Of a DNA stretch of 64,000 nucleotides, positions 35,589 through 44,246 are shown piece after piece. The DNA lies in the NCBI GenBank assembly GCA_964421085.1, contig CAYQVO010000014.1, positions 16,037 through 80,036 of the forward strand, given 5' to 3'. This DNA comes from CAYQVO01 sp964421085 (lineage in GTDB: Bacteria > Bdellovibrionota_C > UBA2361 > CAYQVO01). Within the stretch, counting starts at the first letter, position 1, and the number at the start of each line of letters is the position of its first letter. Made by a program: the position numbers and the translations under genes. A model generated the notes under the pieces. The model was not told the origin of the DNA and made no database searches. It saw nothing but the letters and a program-made list of their open reading frames with translations.

Positions 35589-36200
35589 TCATCCAACAGG
35601 CACAGGCACAACCGCGGGTGCATACTGCATAAGATGAAAATCAGGAGTCGGAGACGGAGGAGCCGACCAGATCAAAAATTCCTGATCCGGAGTGTTGACT
35701 ATCGCCGTTATGAACATTCGCGAAGCAGGGCTGAAGCCGATGTCGACCTTGAGCTCGCTTCTTGGGATACTCATTCCCCAGAAAGCCCGTTTGTCTCCGC
35801 ATTTTGAGAATGTTTTTACTCCATTCATCCCGCAGTTCACGCCAGTTCTCTCCCTGTACGCCGAAAAGTGGGCGCTCCACCAGCGGCCGTCCGGAGAAAG
35901 ATTGAATTCCTGGTAGGAACCGGCTGTGTCGGATTTGATAAAGAACTCGGCAACGTCATCCTCCCACAACCCTTCGAAGAATTCGTTTTTGTGAGGCGCC
36001 GGGGGGTTTTTCAGAGCGAGGCCCGGGCCGACCGGCATCGATGCATGATAGTGAATGCGCTCCGGATCAACTGCGAAAACAAAATGAACATCCCAGTCCG
36101 TTATCTTTCCTTCCCAGTCTCCTGCAAGAACCAGAGGGTTGAGCGATGCGACCTGACCGGCGCTGAGTGGTACGGGCGAGATGTATACGGGCAGATCCAT
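35589..36200 (-). CDS. CBM9-like sugar-binding domain protein
   Basis: 203 residues from the ATG at 36200, which has GGAG six bases upstream; another ATG at 36212 has no SD. The sequence WEGKITDWDVHFVFAVDPERIHYHASM...WEDDVAEFFIKSDTAGSYQEFNLSPDGRWWSAHFSAYRE is a carbohydrate-binding module 9-like beta sandwich with the acidic D-x-x-E-F-F element. No signal peptide, so it is probably cytosolic. Its start sits at the end of galK, so the two are co-transcribed and both act on sugars. The ligand is unknown. Confidence 0.7.
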   Translation of the reverse strand: MDLPVYISPVPLSAGQVASLNPLVLAGDWEGKITDWDVHFVFAVDPERIHYHASMPVGPGLALKNPPAPHKNEFFEGLWEDDVAEFFIKSDTAGSYQEFNLSPDGRWWSAHFSAYRERTGVNCGMNGVKTFSKCGDKRAFWGMSIPRSELKVDIGFSPASRMFITAIVNTPDQEFLIWSAPPSPTPDFHLMQYAPAVVPVPVG

Positions 36201-36202
36201 AT

Positions 36203-37501
36203 TCAGCTCCATACGAGTTGTGTCACGTTAACCGCTCCATAGGGCCTGATGCTCAGCACCATTGCCGCGTCTTTTCCGAAATACGGCTCGATGAACTTCG
36301 TATAGTCCGCCACGAGGTCCTCCCTGATGGCGACAAGGATGACACCTGCAAATCCCCCGCCGTGCACACGGCAGCCGCCGGGCGAATTGCGGGACTTGAG
36401 GAAGCACTCTGTAAGTACCAGCGAAATCGGAATGTCCTGGCTTTCAGGAATCCCGCTGTCGCTGCAGTTCTGCAGCACTCTCCATGAGGAGCTTCCTGAA
36501 TCTGTAATCAGGCGGACAAACGCCGGAAAATCGCCCGAACGGAGCGCAGCTACCTGTTCATCCACCCGGGCGTTCTCATTGAAGAAGTGCATTGCTCTGA
36601 GCACCGCGCGGTCGCCGCACGACTTCCGGAGCGATGGAATCTTCGCGAGAAAATCTTCGAATTTCACGTTGCATAGCTTTTTTGCTCCGAGCTCTTCGGC
36701 AACAGCCCACATTTCTCTCGGTATCGAAGCGTACTTCGGCGTAAGATTTCCGTGATCTCCGCCGGTGTGCACTACGAGGAATTTATACCCTTCCTTTGAA
36801 AAGTCGTACTGTATGGGAGTGACCGCCGGATTTTCAGGGTCCTTGAAATCAATGGTGATCAGACCTCCCGTTCCGCATCCCATCTGATCAAGGAGACCCG
36901 ATGGCTTGTCCCAGTAATTGTTCTCGGAGTACTGTCCTATCTTTGCAAGCTCAGGTATTGAGACGCTGCCATTGTTGTAATAATGGTTGAGGATTTGAAG
37001 AAGCAGCATTTCAACCGCCGCCGAAGAACTGATGCCCGAGCCATTTGCGACATTGCTGGAGATGCATGCGTTGAAGCCGCCGATGTTGAATCCCCGCTTT
37101 TTCATTCCCGCTGCAAGACCGCGGAAGAGCGCCGTGCTTCCGTTCTCCAATCTCTTTCCAAGGTCGTCAAGGTCGATTGAAAAAATATCGGAATACCCGT
37201 CCGACAGAACCGTAATTTTGCCGCTGTTATCCGGTGCCGCAGCCGCGATTGTGTCGAGGCTTATGCTCGAAGTGAGAACTTTTCCCCCGTTGTGATCGGT
37301 ATGATTTCCCGTAATTTCAATCCGCCCCGGACTGCTGAAAAACTCTACAGCATCGTCTCCAAACGCCTTCCCGAATTTTTCGAGCACAGATTTATAACGC
37401 GCGGCATTCGGCGCGACAGCATCCGCTCCGCCGTAAAGCGCGGTGAAAACTCTTTCAAGCCTTTTGGCATCGCCAAAAATATCCTGTTTCTGTGTCGCCA
37501 T
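36203..37501 (-). CDS. galK: Galactokinase-family GHMP kinase
   Basis: 432 residues. N-terminal SSPGRIEITGNHTDHNGGKVLTSSISLDT (galactokinase signature in its GNHTDHNGG form), GHMP motif NGSGISSSAAVEMLL near 170, and C-terminal GGCRVHGGGFAGVILV. It phosphorylates galactose to galactose-1-phosphate. Downstream is a CBM9-like protein that may bind the sugar or a regulator. galT and galE are not nearby, so the pathway is dispersed. The SD (GGGAAAGA) is weak. Other galactose-type substrates are possible. Confidence 0.88.
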   Translation of the reverse strand: MATQKQDIFGDAKRLERVFTALYGGADAVAPNAARYKSVLEKFGKAFGDDAVEFFSSPGRIEITGNHTDHNGGKVLTSSISLDTIAAAAPDNSGKITVLSDGYSDIFSIDLDDLGKRLENGSTALFRGLAAGMKKRGFNIGGFNACISSNVANGSGISSSAAVEMLLLQILNHYYNNGSVSIPELAKIGQYSENNYWDKPSGLLDQMGCGTGGLITIDFKDPENPAVTPIQYDFSKEGYKFLVVHTGGDHGNLTPKYASIPREMWAVAEELGAKKLCNVKFEDFLAKIPSLRKSCGDRAVLRAMHFFNENARVDEQVAALRSGDFPAFVRLITDSGSSSWRVLQNCSDSGIPESQDIPISLVLTECFLKSRNSPGGCRVHGGGFAGVILVAIREDLVADYTKFIEPYFGKDAAMVLSIRPYGAVNVTQLVWS

Positions 37502-37526
37502 ATGTCTTTCCCGATAGAAAAAACTT

Positions 37527-38036
37527 TCAGCGGGCAGAAGGAAGCGGAGATTTTATGTCGAGCAAGGCTCCGTTCCGAATTCCCCATTTATGTGACGAGC
37601 CCCCGGGAACCTCAACAACGTAAAGCGCCGCCCTGCCGACTCCTTTTGCTTCCTCACTTAGAACTGGACGGTTTTCGAGAATGCCGACGACTTTCATATC
37701 TCTGCCCACATGAATCATATCGAGGGAAATGTATGTGTTCTTCATCCAGAAGGTGTGCTCCTTTTCAGCAGGAAAGATGAAGATCATTCCGCCATTTTCA
37801 GGAAGCTCCCTTCTGTACATAAGACCCTGAGATCGCCTGGCCGGTGTGCCGGCAGGCTCAAGATAAAGGACAGGGCTTGTTTTTCCGTCCGGCATCACAA
37901 ACTGCGCCTCTACAAGTGACGACAGCCTCCACCACCTCATGAACCACCACGTCCCCACCGCGATTGCCGCGATGAAGACCACAAGAACAGCTGCCTGTTT
38001 GATGAGAAGTTTTCGCCGTCTTTCGTTTGTACCCAT
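37527..38036 (-). CDS. DUF192 membrane-anchored protein
   Basis: 169 residues: one N-terminal membrane helix (AAVLVVFIAAIAVGTWWFMRWW), then the DUF192 core with GTPARRSQGLMYRRELPENGGMIFIFPAEKEHTFWMKNTYISLDMI and ALYVVEVPGGSS. DUF192 proteins are small periplasmic beta-rich domains of unknown function. It begins 35 bases upstream of the galK start on the same strand, so may be co-transcribed. A palindrome at 38127-38181 lies upstream. Confidence 0.85.
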   Translation of the reverse strand: MGTNERRRKLLIKQAAVLVVFIAAIAVGTWWFMRWWRLSSLVEAQFVMPDGKTSPVLYLEPAGTPARRSQGLMYRRELPENGGMIFIFPAEKEHTFWMKNTYISLDMIHVGRDMKVVGILENRPVLSEEAKGVGRAALYVVEVPGGSSHKWGIRNGALLDIKSPLPSAR

Positions 38037-38126
38037 ACCTCTCCCGCATGGTTGCCGCTTTCAAAATACACTGGATACCCCTTCAGTTCCATAAACGCAA
38101 GTACTTGAAATTTCTGTGTGAGAAAT

Positions 38127-38181
38127 AGGACACCCACTTTTCGGGACCCCCTGCCCCGGTCTCCCGAAAAGTGAGTGTCCT
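38127..38181. repeat. Long imperfect palindrome, REP-like
   Basis: Arms of 20 bases, 38127-38146 (begins AGGACACCCAC) and 38162-38181 (ends GTGAGTGTCCT), are complementary except for one mismatch, with a 15-base C-rich loop and six T immediately after. It resembles dispersed REP elements such as that at 25224-25265 and could also terminate transcription. It separates DUF192 from the TadE-like gene. Confidence 0.6.
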
Positions 38182-38414
38182 TTTTTCTGCTGTCGGTATC
38201 TGGTGTTTTGAGCACGTTTGGAAAAGATCCATCTCGTAATCCACTGTTCCCTGTTTTAGAAAAAAGGGGCTTCACCCCGCAACTTTCGAAGTCTTTTCAC
38301 GAATACGGATTGAGGGCCAGACTTCACCCGCCCTGAACAAGTCGAAGGGCCAGGCTGAAGGGATTGGCCGAAAGGATCGGCCCGGGGGAAAGCAGAAGAA
38401 CAGGGGGGAAATTC

Positions 38415-40853
38415 ATGCGCAGGCCACAACTCGAGAGCGGTTTCGCTCTTCTTGAACACGCATTCGCGTTCATTTCTATTCTTCTCGTAGTATCCGCAGC
38501 AGTCGACATCACGAAATTCCTTCAGGCGTACCAGGCGCTGCAGGCAGGGGTGCAGAGTTCACTCCGCAAGTGCTACGTGACTGACGGCGGTTGTCTCACG
38601 CCGAAAGAAATGGAGTCTATTTCTCTTTTCAAAGTGTGGCAGAAACCGATCCAGGGATTCGAGCAGGACTATTCAGCCGACGGCTGGTACCTGAAACTGC
38701 CCGATGTGCAGTATAGAAACCCGTCAGCGCGAATTCTCGACACCGTCGAAAGTACATATGCCCGTGTGAAGGGCTCTCTTTTCCTCAACACATATCCGGT
38801 CTCCGGACAGATATACTACGGCCTTCAGATCAGCGAACTGCCCGGCCTGACTTCCTTCGACTTCCGGCAGTCCCCACACTTTACCGGAAGCCCTTTGAAA
38901 CAGCTGAATATCGGCGCATGCACGATCCGAAACGGTTCCGGCGGAAGAGTGGAGAGTGTAACTGATATCTCAGGATCGACAAGCAGTACAACAGCAACGC
39001 GCATCGGAAGCATAAGCTGCAGGATAGAAGCTCCAGTCAAGTCGGATGCGGCGCTCTATAAGAGATGCGTCAAGGCATACGGAAATCATGCGGCCTGTGA
39101 TGAGACGTGGAAATCAGGGACACGCATCGCATTAGCCATCGAAGGCGAAGGACACGGAAGAGATGCGCCGTCCGGCAAAGTCTCAATGACCATTTCGCAG
39201 AACGGGAATACCTCCATGAAAGGCGACAGTCAGCAGGAAGACTGTGCTGGGTCAGTCTGCGACTATGGAGGCCGCATTTTTACAGGCTGGGGTGCTTTCA
39301 ACTTCGTTCCGCGGGGAATCCCCCTGTCCAGCCTTGGAGAATCGCTCAGGGGCGGCGGCAGCTATAGCGAATTCAAAAAACACGACTATATATGGGTCAG
39401 ATACGGCGAGGACTTCAAGATATCGTTGAAGCTCAACAGGCTCGAAGGTGGGGAAAATGGAACCGTCGCCTGGAACGCATCTGCGGTAAAAATCTACTAC
39501 ATCGACTACGACGCAAAAAACGAAACAGCGGCATGTTCGTCCGGCATGAGAAGGTCAGACATTAAAGAAGGCGCGTTATGCACACCGGCACTCCCGGGAC
39601 GGGAGTATCTCAAGCCCCTTACTGCGGCTTCGCTTAAGGGCGACTTTTCCCGTCCGCAGAAGACTTTGAAAAGTGAAGCCTGCATCGATCCTGTCGCAGG
39701 CACTTCCGATCCAAAAGCAAATCTCTGCACGAAAATCGGTGACTCGGAAAAGTGCGTCCTGGATTACGAGTATATATCCGCGAGCAATCAGGAGCTTTGC
39801 GGAACTTACAGGCGAATCTCCCCGTGTCCGGAGAATTATGGAATCGCCGCAAAAGGACTGGAAGAAAAGGATCCCTCAACAGGAAGGTATTTTGTAAGAG
39901 ACCTCCCCGAAGCTGCCGCTGTTTGCCCCCTGGATAAGTCTTCACTCCGTCCTGACGCCTGGTCTTTATCAACTCTCTGGTATGAGAAAGACATCGCCCT
40001 GCCGCCCATTGCTCAGACCTTTACAGCACTGGACTGCACCATGATTCAAGGTCCTTTTCCTGGCCCCCTGCCCTCTCCACATGACAAATACAGAAACTTC
40101 TACGCAGGCTCTCCCACGGTGACCGGTTATACGAAGAGGGGTCTGGGCGCCGATGCCGATCCGAGAAAGGAAAAACTCAACGACAGCAGATATGCCTGCG
40201 GCGAAGTCACTGCGGGATCTGACCCGTACCGTGCCCTGAGTCTTCCCGACTACGGCTGCGACTGGGCCGTTGCCGACAAAGCGATCATAAAGAATGCCAT
40301 GAACATTCCTCCAGGTTATTTTTTTGAGGCGGGCGAAAAGCGCACAAGCGAAGCACAGACAGGAGAAATCTGGTATTCAAGCCCCGCAGCCCTGGATTCC
40401 TGCACTGAATACGTAATCAGGGATGAAGCCGACCTTAGCGATAAAAGGTCATACCTTGGCCTCTACACTGAAGGATCGACTCCGTCTTCATGCACACCGG
40501 TTGATCCAAAGGACCCCGCTAAAAAGGAATCTCCAGCTGATATGTGGTGCCTCTTCCGCAGCGAAGGAAGCGTGAACACCGGCGGAGGCGGGTTCGAAAC
40601 AGGCGACATCAGCACAGCATCCGGCACAGGAATCAACGCCATCCGGACGCTTTTTCCGGCTGCCCGGTTTGACTGCCCCGAGAGAACTCCCTACTGTGTA
40701 AAATTCAGACCGCCGACGCCGCATCTTGTAAATGGCATGCAGGTCTTTCAGGCATCCGCGTCCATACGAGTCCCGATGAATCTTCTTTTTGGAAGCGATA
40801 TTCCGATTCACATCGCGGACAGCCGTACATGGGAAGGCGAGTTTGCAAGGTAA
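38415..40853 (+). CDS. Very long TadE-like, Cys-rich exported protein
   Basis: 812 residues from the ATG at 38415, which has AGGGGGG upstream; earlier in-frame codons look non-coding. The N-terminus (ESGFALLEHAFAFISILLVVSAAVDITKFLQAY) is a TadE/pseudopilin-like segment with a single membrane helix. The remaining ~770 residues are an extracytoplasmic part rich in Cys, Ser, Thr and Gly (VRYGEDFKIS, CSSGMRRSDIKEGALC, RTLFPAARFDCPERTPYC) with paired cysteines suggesting disulfides. Typical TadE/TadF minor pilins are under 250 residues. No other tad or pil genes are adjacent. Function unknown: perhaps an adhesin-like minor pilin. Confidence 0.65.
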   Translation: MRRPQLESGFALLEHAFAFISILLVVSAAVDITKFLQAYQALQAGVQSSLRKCYVTDGGCLTPKEMESISLFKVWQKPIQGFEQDYSADGWYLKLPDVQYRNPSARILDTVESTYARVKGSLFLNTYPVSGQIYYGLQISELPGLTSFDFRQSPHFTGSPLKQLNIGACTIRNGSGGRVESVTDISGSTSSTTATRIGSISCRIEAPVKSDAALYKRCVKAYGNHAACDETWKSGTRIALAIEGEGHGRDAPSGKVSMTISQNGNTSMKGDSQQEDCAGSVCDYGGRIFTGWGAFNFVPRGIPLSSLGESLRGGGSYSEFKKHDYIWVRYGEDFKISLKLNRLEGGENGTVAWNASAVKIYYIDYDAKNETAACSSGMRRSDIKEGALCTPALPGREYLKPLTAASLKGDFSRPQKTLKSEACIDPVAGTSDPKANLCTKIGDSEKCVLDYEYISASNQELCGTYRRISPCPENYGIAAKGLEEKDPSTGRYFVRDLPEAAAVCPLDKSSLRPDAWSLSTLWYEKDIALPPIAQTFTALDCTMIQGPFPGPLPSPHDKYRNFYAGSPTVTGYTKRGLGADADPRKEKLNDSRYACGEVTAGSDPYRALSLPDYGCDWAVADKAIIKNAMNIPPGYFFEAGEKRTSEAQTGEIWYSSPAALDSCTEYVIRDEADLSDKRSYLGLYTEGSTPSSCTPVDPKDPAKKESPADMWCLFRSEGSVNTGGGGFETGDISTASGTGINAIRTLFPAARFDCPERTPYCVKFRPPTPHLVNGMQVFQASASIRVPMNLLFGSDIPIHIADSRTWEGEFAR

Positions 40854-40857
40854 GAAT

Positions 40858-41049
40858 TTACTGCACACGCCCGGTGGGACGACTTGGAAGAGTCAAACCT
40901 TTCAACTCCTGCCCGCTTTCCGGATCCTTCTTCTCCCGCAGTCGCTCATCGACCGGCGAGTTCGACCCTTGTGGATTTTTTTCCGAAGGCAGGTGACAAA
41001 ATGCTCTAACCAGGCTCAACATCGCTCCCAAGTTATCAATTCTCGGCAT
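40858..41049 (-). CDS. Possible small protein, 63 residues
   Basis: A 63-residue frame begins with ATG at 41049 and has a strong SD (AGAGGGGGG, about four bases upstream). The product starts MPRIDNLGAMLSLVRAFCHLP, is Pro/Glu/Lys-rich and basic at the end, with no signal peptide. No family is recognised. It lies between the convergent TadE-like gene's end and sodC; the remaining intergenic DNA (41050-41237) carries only a small hairpin and the sodC SD. Confidence 0.35.
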   Translation of the reverse strand: MPRIDNLGAMLSLVRAFCHLPSEKNPQGSNSPVDERLREKKDPESGQELKGLTLPSRPTGRVQ

Positions 41050-41237
41050 GATACCCCCCTCTTGTTCTTACTGGGCTCTGAGATTGTGCCGTGATGCTGA
41101 CCAAAAAAGAAAGACATCTTCATTACGCATAAAAACGTACTCTTCAGACGGGGCAGGCATATTGTCGAAATAACGAACGATTCATTCTCCAGAGGAGAAA
41201 AAAACTCGTAGAATGGGGATTCTACGGCTGGAGGCAT

Positions 41238-41763
41238 ATGAAGATTATTGTATCCGCACTCTCAGTCATAATCTTCGGTAGTGCTGCCGGAGTGCAGCAG
41301 AAACCGTCAATAACAAAAACCATCGTTGTTCTTCATCCGGCAGGCGGGTCGTCGGTAAACGGCACTTCCGCAATCACACAGGATGCAAAAGGCGTCTCGA
41401 TCGCTCTCGACATCGGGGGTCTTGACCCTGGCAGCGTCCACAGAACGCACTTTCATGAGTGGGGGAAACTGCTCGTCTCCCGACGAGGAATCCCCGGGCA
41501 GCCACTTCAATCCGGCAGGAATGAAGCACGGCGGCCCCGATTCAAAAGAGCGGCAGGTGGGGGATCTCGGAAATATTACAGCCGATGAACAGGGCAAAGT
41601 CGTGACGACAATTCGTGACAGCCAGGGTTCCCTTCGCGGTCCACATGGGGTAATTGGCCGTTCTCTTGTTATTCATAAGATGGCGGATGATCTGAAATCG
41701 CAGCCCACGGGCAATGAAGGAGAGCGAATCGCGTGCGGCGTTGCAGGGATCGGAAAGCCGTAA
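41238..41763 (+). pseudogene. sodC: Cu/Zn superoxide dismutase, frameshifted
   Basis: The ATG-started frame (signal peptide MKIIVSALSVIIFGSAAG, then ...DPGSVHRTHFHEWG) breaks at a GGGGG run at 41461-41465; one base less puts it in the frame that continues NCSSPDEESPGSHFNPAGMKHGGPD...DLGNI...GRSLVIHKMADDLKSQPTGNEGERIACGV to 41763. The combined product matches periplasmic CuZn superoxide dismutase, which converts superoxide to H2O2 and O2. The copper ligands and bridging His are present, but the zinc-ligand position in ERxVGDLGN is Gln, not His. The frame break plus ligand change suggest decay, or a consensus error in the G-run. Confidence 0.75.
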
Positions 41764-41773
41764 GGCAGTCTTC

Positions 41774-42589
41774 CTACTGTGCGGGCTCCAGTGATCCTCC
41801 ACAGCACCTGCAATATTTTGCATCTTCGTCGTGCCCCCGCGTTCCGCAGCCTTCGCACGATATTTCCCTTTTCCCGCTGGCGCGTCCAAGCTCCACAGTA
41901 ACAATTCCTGTCGGTACCGCGATAATTCCGTACCCCAGTATCATGACTACTGTCGCGAGAAGCTGTCCGGCCGGAGACCGCGGTGTAATATCTCCGAAGC
42001 CTACGGTAGTCAGAGTTACCACGGCCCAGTAAATACCCATTGGTATGCTCGTATAACCCGATTTCTCGCCTTCGATGACGTACATCAATGAGCCTACGAT
42101 CACCACTATGGTGAACACAGACACGAGGAATACGGTGACCTTATAGCGGCTCGCCCACAGCGCGCGTCTCAGGATATTCTGCTGACCGACGAACTGCCCG
42201 AGCTTGAATACACGAAACACCCGGAGAAGGCGAAGCACCCGTATAGTGAGCAGAAAGCGCCCTTCAGGCAGCAGCAGGCTTATATAAGTAGGCAGGACAG
42301 CCAGAACGTCAACGATACCAAAGAAGCTGAAAACATACTTGAGACGCTTACGCGCGCTGAAAATTCTCAAGCCATACTCCAGCGTGAAAAGAACAGTGAA
42401 GAACCACTCGGCTTTTCTGAAAAACCCGCCATAGTCCGAGGCAATTGCGGCGACACTGTCGAGCAGCACAACTGTGACGCTCATGAGAATCGCCGCGATG
42501 AGAATCACGTCGAACATTCTTCCAGCAGGCGTGCCATGTTCATAAATAACCCTGTTCAGGACAGCCCTGGCGCATCTTCTTTCACTCAT
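41774..42589 (-). CDS. Voltage-gated-type potassium channel with C-terminal zinc ribbon
   Basis: 271 residues from the ATG at 42589, with AGGA six bases upstream. Six-helix ion-channel plan: S1-S3, an S4-like arginine array RFLLTIRVLRLLRVFRVFKLG, S5, the pore with the selectivity filter TLTTVGFGDITP, and S6. The C-terminus ends in SCEGCGTRGHDEDAKYCRCCG, a four-Cys zinc-ribbon-like motif that is not part of the usual channel. It should conduct K+. Convergent with sodC. The ribbon may sense redox or metals. Confidence 0.85.
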   Translation of the reverse strand: MSERRCARAVLNRVIYEHGTPAGRMFDVILIAAILMSVTVVLLDSVAAIASDYGGFFRKAEWFFTVLFTLEYGLRIFSARKRLKYVFSFFGIVDVLAVLPTYISLLLPEGRFLLTIRVLRLLRVFRVFKLGQFVGQQNILRRALWASRYKVTVFLVSVFTIVVIVGSLMYVIEGEKSGYTSIPMGIYWAVVTLTTVGFGDITPRSPAGQLLATVVMILGYGIIAVPTGIVTVELGRASGKREISCEGCGTRGHDEDAKYCRCCGGSLEPAQ

Positions 42590-42745
42590 GCTCATTCCTG
42601 GAAAAATGAAGGCATTTTTCAGTATTGTCAACCTGTTCAGGCAGCACTCACATCTTCAATGAACCCGGCCCCGAATTTTCTCTAAAAATACTCCTTCCAT
42701 CAGCCGATAAAATCCTCCAGGTCTGACTGAATACCGGGGGACACG

Positions 42746-44233
42746 ATGTTGTATAAACATTCAATTCCTGCATCCATTATGTTTCTTATCGCTTTTCCCT
42801 TCATCGTTCAGGCGCAGTCGTTACGTCAATACCCGGTCATGCGGTATTCAAGTCTCAAGAAACTTGACCGCTACCTCAGTCACAGCCGCCTTCCGCATGC
42901 TCCCAACGCCATGCACGTCATGTCCGGCGGAGGCAGCAAAAATCTGCTTTCACTTGTACCATACATCGGAAACGACAGGGACCAGGGATACTGCGGGAAC
43001 TGCTGGGCATGGGCAGGAACCGGGGCTTTGGAAGTTGCGCTCAAGGTTAACCGCAATATAACTTCGCGTCTCTCCGTCCAGTACCTGAACTCGAATTTCA
43101 ATGCAGGCGGAACCATCGCAACTCAATATTCCCCGTACACGGGTTTTGCGTGCGATGGCGGTGACGAGAGCGATTTCGCTCAGTTCTACATCGGAAGCGA
43201 AGGCGCCAAAAAGCTGATACCCTGGTCCAACACCAACGCATCCTATGCGGACTATGACGGAGGCCGGCCAGGCGGATATGGCGGAGGAAATCAGACAAAC
43301 AGGTCCGCATCGAGCATAGATACAACCACATCGCATTCGATCTTCGACATTGACGTCCAGATCCTTCCCACTTTCGGAGTCGGCGCCGCTCAGGCCATCA
43401 CAAACATCAAAGCAGCCCTGGACGACAATATTGCGCTGGAATTCGATTTCTTTCTGCCTGATGATGCTTCATGGGATGACTTCGGATTATTCTGGTCTTT
43501 TCAGGGAGAAGATGACCTCTTTGATTACGATCCCTATTCCGGGATCCCCTGGAACAGTGACGAAGGCGGCGGCCATGCAGTCCTGCTGGTCGGATACGAC
43601 GATACCGATCCGGATCCCGACAATCACTACTGGACGATGCTGAACAGCTGGGGGACCACCGAACTTCGGCCGAATGGAGTTTTCAAAGTGAAAATGGAGA
43701 TGGACTACGACAATATAGATGGGACATGGAGTGCTCAAAATCTTTATTTCGAAAAATTCGTAACCTCTTTCGAGCCCACAGTCACTCCGACTCTGACTCC
43801 AACAGCAACCCCTCAAAATACTCCGACGCAGACCCCCGAACCGACACAAACGCCGGTGCCGGCATCAACTGTAACTCCCGGTACGACGCCGAGTCCGGCA
43901 GCGACGGCAACTCCGGTTCCAGCTCATTCCCGTCAGGTGCGGGCGCTGACTCTCAAAGTCTTCGGGCACTACGCACAAAGGAAGTCACGCGCGGTTCGAC
44001 TGGGCGGCTCGGCGTTGAATAACAGGCGGAAAGGAATCGCAGGAACTTCTGTGACACTGAAGTGCCGGAGGACATCCGACAACGTCATGACAATCAGGAA
44101 GAAACTCAAAACGAACTCCAGAGGTTCATACTCGCTGACACTCAGACCCCGGGCGGCTCACCGGTGCGTTTCGACCGCAAAAAGCAGGCGGTATGGAAAG
44201 GTTTTTTCGAGAACTGTCGCGGTCAGGGAATAA
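42746..44233 (+). CDS. Secreted papain-like (C1A) cysteine protease with Thr/Pro linker
   Basis: 495 residues. Signal peptide (MLYKHSIPASIMFLIAFPFIVQAQ), a short propeptide-like region, then a C1A domain with DQGYCGNCWAWAG (catalytic Cys86), GGGHAVLLVGYD (His277) and MLNSWG (Asn300). Residues ~344-393 are a TPTxTP-rich linker, followed by a ~100-residue C-terminal domain (HSRQVRALTLKVFGHYAQ...GTSVTLKCRR) resembling Ig-like or carboxypeptidase-regulatory beta domains. GGGGGA precedes the ATG. It is an exported protease, possibly attached to the surface through the C-terminal domain. Confidence 0.85.
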   Translation: MLYKHSIPASIMFLIAFPFIVQAQSLRQYPVMRYSSLKKLDRYLSHSRLPHAPNAMHVMSGGGSKNLLSLVPYIGNDRDQGYCGNCWAWAGTGALEVALKVNRNITSRLSVQYLNSNFNAGGTIATQYSPYTGFACDGGDESDFAQFYIGSEGAKKLIPWSNTNASYADYDGGRPGGYGGGNQTNRSASSIDTTTSHSIFDIDVQILPTFGVGAAQAITNIKAALDDNIALEFDFFLPDDASWDDFGLFWSFQGEDDLFDYDPYSGIPWNSDEGGGHAVLLVGYDDTDPDPDNHYWTMLNSWGTTELRPNGVFKVKMEMDYDNIDGTWSAQNLYFEKFVTSFEPTVTPTLTPTATPQNTPTQTPEPTQTPVPASTVTPGTTPSPAATATPVPAHSRQVRALTLKVFGHYAQRKSRAVRLGGSALNNRRKGIAGTSVTLKCRRTSDNVMTIRKKLKTNSRGSYSLTLRPRAAHRCVSTAKSRRYGKVFSRTVAVRE

Positions 44234-44246
44234 TCATCCGGGGCCA

